DNA of 64,000 nt from Cryptomeria japonica (taxonomy: Eukaryota; Streptophyta; Pinopsida; Cupressales; Cupressaceae): contig NC_081407.1 of the NCBI RefSeq assembly GCF_030272615.1, forward strand, positions 440,787,213 to 440,851,212. The letters are read 5' to 3'. The position numbers were made by a program, and so were the translations under genes. Of this stretch, positions 62,267-64,000 are shown in pieces. Position 1 is the stretch's first letter. The number at the start of each line of letters is the position of its first letter. The notes below the pieces were generated by a model that was not told the DNA's origin, searched no databases, and worked only from the letters and a program-made list of their open reading frames with translations.

Positions 62267-62294
62267 CCTTGATGTTCATGATGGTGAGGAATGA
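58652..62294 (+). pseudogene. TNP2 transposase exons 2 (rest) to 10, plus copy
   Basis: Exon pieces: 58652-58728; 58815-59374 (GMEYQAIDACSNDHIIYHKK); 59472-59651; 59735-59971 (KFACHVCGPKMKSRHSKSLG); about 60024-60494 with the Transposase_21 core (LPKGIKSYPQQFSRLPYYEQ, HLFDSMHIGNNIIETFWKIL); 60600-60679; 60781-61193 with DUF4218 (LPLAFFNAQEYYLIHQVEE, SMVEGYVVYQTMVYIYEYLP); 61279-61481; 61560-62294 with DUF4216 (YYGILDDILECD). The C-terminus is a very long Asp/Glu tail. Decay: a GC donor after 58728, a tt in place of the gt donor after 59374, an aa in place of the ag acceptor before 60600, and a TGA at 61716. Overall better kept than the minus copy. It encoded the CACTA transposase. Confidence 0.85.
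62080..62275. repeat. gaa/gat microsatellite encoding the acidic TNP2 tail
   Basis: gaagaa runs pass into (gat)n with occasional gac. In frame it encodes nearly pure Glu then Asp. The long Met-rich and Ile-rich frames on either strand here are artefacts of this repeat. Confidence 0.95.
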
Positions 62295-62706
62295 AATGTA
62301 TGAGGAATGCGATTAGTATATTATCTATTGAATATTGACTTCTTGATAGAATTTTTTTTACATAATTAATTCATTTTGTTTTGAATTCTAATGCCATTAC
62401 ATAATTAATTCATGATGCACCTTTTAATATGGAGATGGAGATAGGGGGTGTGACTATTTATGTGACAATTTTTAAACTGTGTTTATTTATGGAAATTGGA
62501 TTGTTTATTAGCTATGTGACTATTTATGTGACCATTTAGTTGAGGATCCTGCATAGTTTACATAAAGTAAAGGTAAGGAATTAAAAAATTTACAATGATT
62601 TTGATGACAACATCTTTTTATTATTTAATACTCTTTTTGTCTACAAAGTTCATGTTGTGTATGATGTAATTTCGCTAACATTTTTTATATTTTTTCTTTC
62701 TCACAG

Positions 62707-64000
62707 GTCGACATGGATCCATCACATATCACAGACAGAGATGTACCTTGTGACACTTCTACTGAGAAGGTAAACCTCATTGTAATTGTACAAATTAGGT
62801 AGAAGCAAATTGTTACATTATTATGTTCTTTTTTTTAGTGATTTATACTAATTTTGTAATTGTTAATGATATTCTTGACATAGACGGATGTTTGGGGAAA
62901 GGGAAAGGGAGTTGCAGTACCTGAGCACCTTTCTATGGATGTCGAATCATTAGGGTTAAGCAATGATGACCCTGAAGATCCCACAAACCTTGTGAAATTC
63001 TTTAAAATGCCTCTTATAAAAATTAGAAAAGAGATTGTTGCTTTGGCAGCCGTGCATCCTACCACTGATGAGATACGACAGAGGGTGGAATAATTATATA
63101 AGACAACAGAAAAATTGCAAGTAAGCAGTAATGAAAGCTTTAATTATAACAAAAGTTAAATAATGGTTTATATTTTATTCTCTTTTTATGTCATTAACTA
63201 AAATATGTACATATTATTTTTACAGCAATTTATCTGCCCTCATGAAAGTCGTTCCTACGATCAGGGTGTTGCAGGATCAGGTGATGACGATTTTCTTGTA
63301 TTATCACTTGCTTGGCTTATCACTCTGAGTACCCAAAACACATCATACTTGATACTGTCAATTTTCAAAACAAAGGTTCATCCTTGTTTACAATTCTTGC
63401 ACTTTTCATATATTTAATGTTTGATATATTTAATGTATTATTCTTTAGGTGCTATCAATGTTGCTGTGCAAATATCAATGCCACCTCATCAGAGGTCACC
63501 CTCACCTATATTGCTGACTGCAATGTTGAAAACACATAGCATGCAGACATCCTCTAGTGCACATCATATTGGCCAGCCCACTGTTGGTAGATCCCTCTTT
63601 TTCTCTATCTTCTGTCATGTGTTTATTTCCCTTCAAGCGTTCTTTCTTGAATTCTAATGCCATTTCATAGTGGATTCATTTTTTACAGGAGACTACTACT
63701 GATAACATAGCATCATTTCTTGGATCTTCTCGTATTGCTAATATGGGAACATTGCAGGCCACATTCATGGTGAGCGACGAAGAAATGCTTCCCTTAAAGA
63801 TACAAAAGGTTCCAAGTACTTTAAAATTATTATTATATATACTCTAATTGTAATTTACTTTATGATCACTCATTTTGGACTAATATTGATCCCATGAATT
63901 TTTTGCAAGCAATGATATTTTCTATAAACATCTTAGTGCCATTGCATTGCAGATATTTGGGCCCACCATACGTAAAAGGTGGTACATCATATGTGAACTA
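62707..64000 (+). CDS. Second CACTA gene, multi-exon, continues beyond window
   Basis: Downstream of TNP2 and in the same orientation, open segments with good intron borders follow each other: 62707-62769 (MDPSHITDRDVPCDTSTEK, donor gtaaac); about 62883-63120 (EHLSMDVESLGLSNDDPEDP, IRKEIVALAAVHPTTDEIRQ; one TAA; donor gtaagc); about 63226-63374 (QFICPHESRSYDQGVAGSGD); about 63450-63584 (ISMPPHQRSPSPILLTAML); about 63690-63809 (ETTTDNIASFLGSSRIANMG); then from about 63953 (IFGPTIRKRWYIICEL). Acceptors are ..acag, ..tag or ..gcag. I do not recognise a domain. By position it could be the TNPA-like regulatory protein of the CACTA element or a C-terminal extension of TNP2. Exon limits are estimates. 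Confidence 0.45.

Larger units (their letters stand above)
42331..64000 (+). mobile_element. CACTA (En/Spm) element, plus copy, split by copia 2
   Basis: Homology to the minus CACTA copy begins at about 42331, just before the TNP2 start codon, and extends past the TNP2 stop at 62294. Copia element 2 (42955-58646) is inserted in exon 2 with a perfect ctctt duplication. Downstream, a second multi-exon gene in the same orientation runs off the window. The left end is unclear: the sequence just upstream of 42331 does not match the minus copy. Confidence 0.75.

Noticed and set aside
61965-62316. Long Met-rich plus frame and Ile/Phe-rich minus frame
   Set aside because: They are other-frame readings of the gat/gaa microsatellite inside the TNP2 tail.

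Overview
The window is plant nuclear DNA made almost entirely of nested, decaying transposable elements. It shows TGGTATCAGAGC-type primer sites, Ty1/copia polyproteins, a plant L1-type LINE with DUF4283/CCHC ORF1, CACTA (En/Spm) TNP2 genes with intact exon structure, and a PPR gene fragment. The low gene density and layered old insertions suggest a large-genome seed plant, possibly a gymnosperm, but nothing here fixes the species. No complete host gene, tRNA, rRNA or CRISPR was seen.

Layout. 1-4.2 kb: unrecognised coding remnant, AT-rich repeats, CT microsatellites and a 133-bp tandem duplication. 4.2-7.2 kb (minus): decayed frame of about 1,000 codons (accessory ORF A). 7.5-8.3 kb: GATA-rich degenerate repeat. 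8.8-23.6 kb (minus): CACTA element whose TNP2 gene is split by a 9.7-kb LTR element (9678-19362). That LTR element carries no pol; it has one 963-codon frame with a single nonsense codon. 24.4-35.8 kb (minus): non-autonomous copia-like derivative with a gag knuckle and accessory ORF B, split by copia element 1 (28397-35423). 35.8-40.0 kb (plus): deleted copia element 3, broken by a second LTR family at 38075. 40.1-40.9 kb (minus): PPR pseudogene. 42.3-64 kb (plus): second CACTA element. Copia element 2 (42955-58646, TSD ctctt) sits inside its TNP2 gene, and a 7.9-kb LINE (50271-58198, 14-bp TSD) sits inside the 3' LTR of that copia. The CACTA continues past the window with a second multi-exon gene.

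The most unusual content is a set of long non-enzymatic ORFs. The LINE has a third ORF downstream of the RNase H domain. Two minus-strand elements carry frames of similar build: N-terminal globular region, charged linker, C-terminal coiled coil. The pol-less LTR element has its own different long ORF. Related features are a duplicated PPT-like motif with palindromic flanks shared by three copia-type elements, 21-bp minisatellites just after the primer site in two LTR families, and nonsense mutations dominated by TAG. Everything was read by eye; percent identities and database assignments are not given because they could not be computed.
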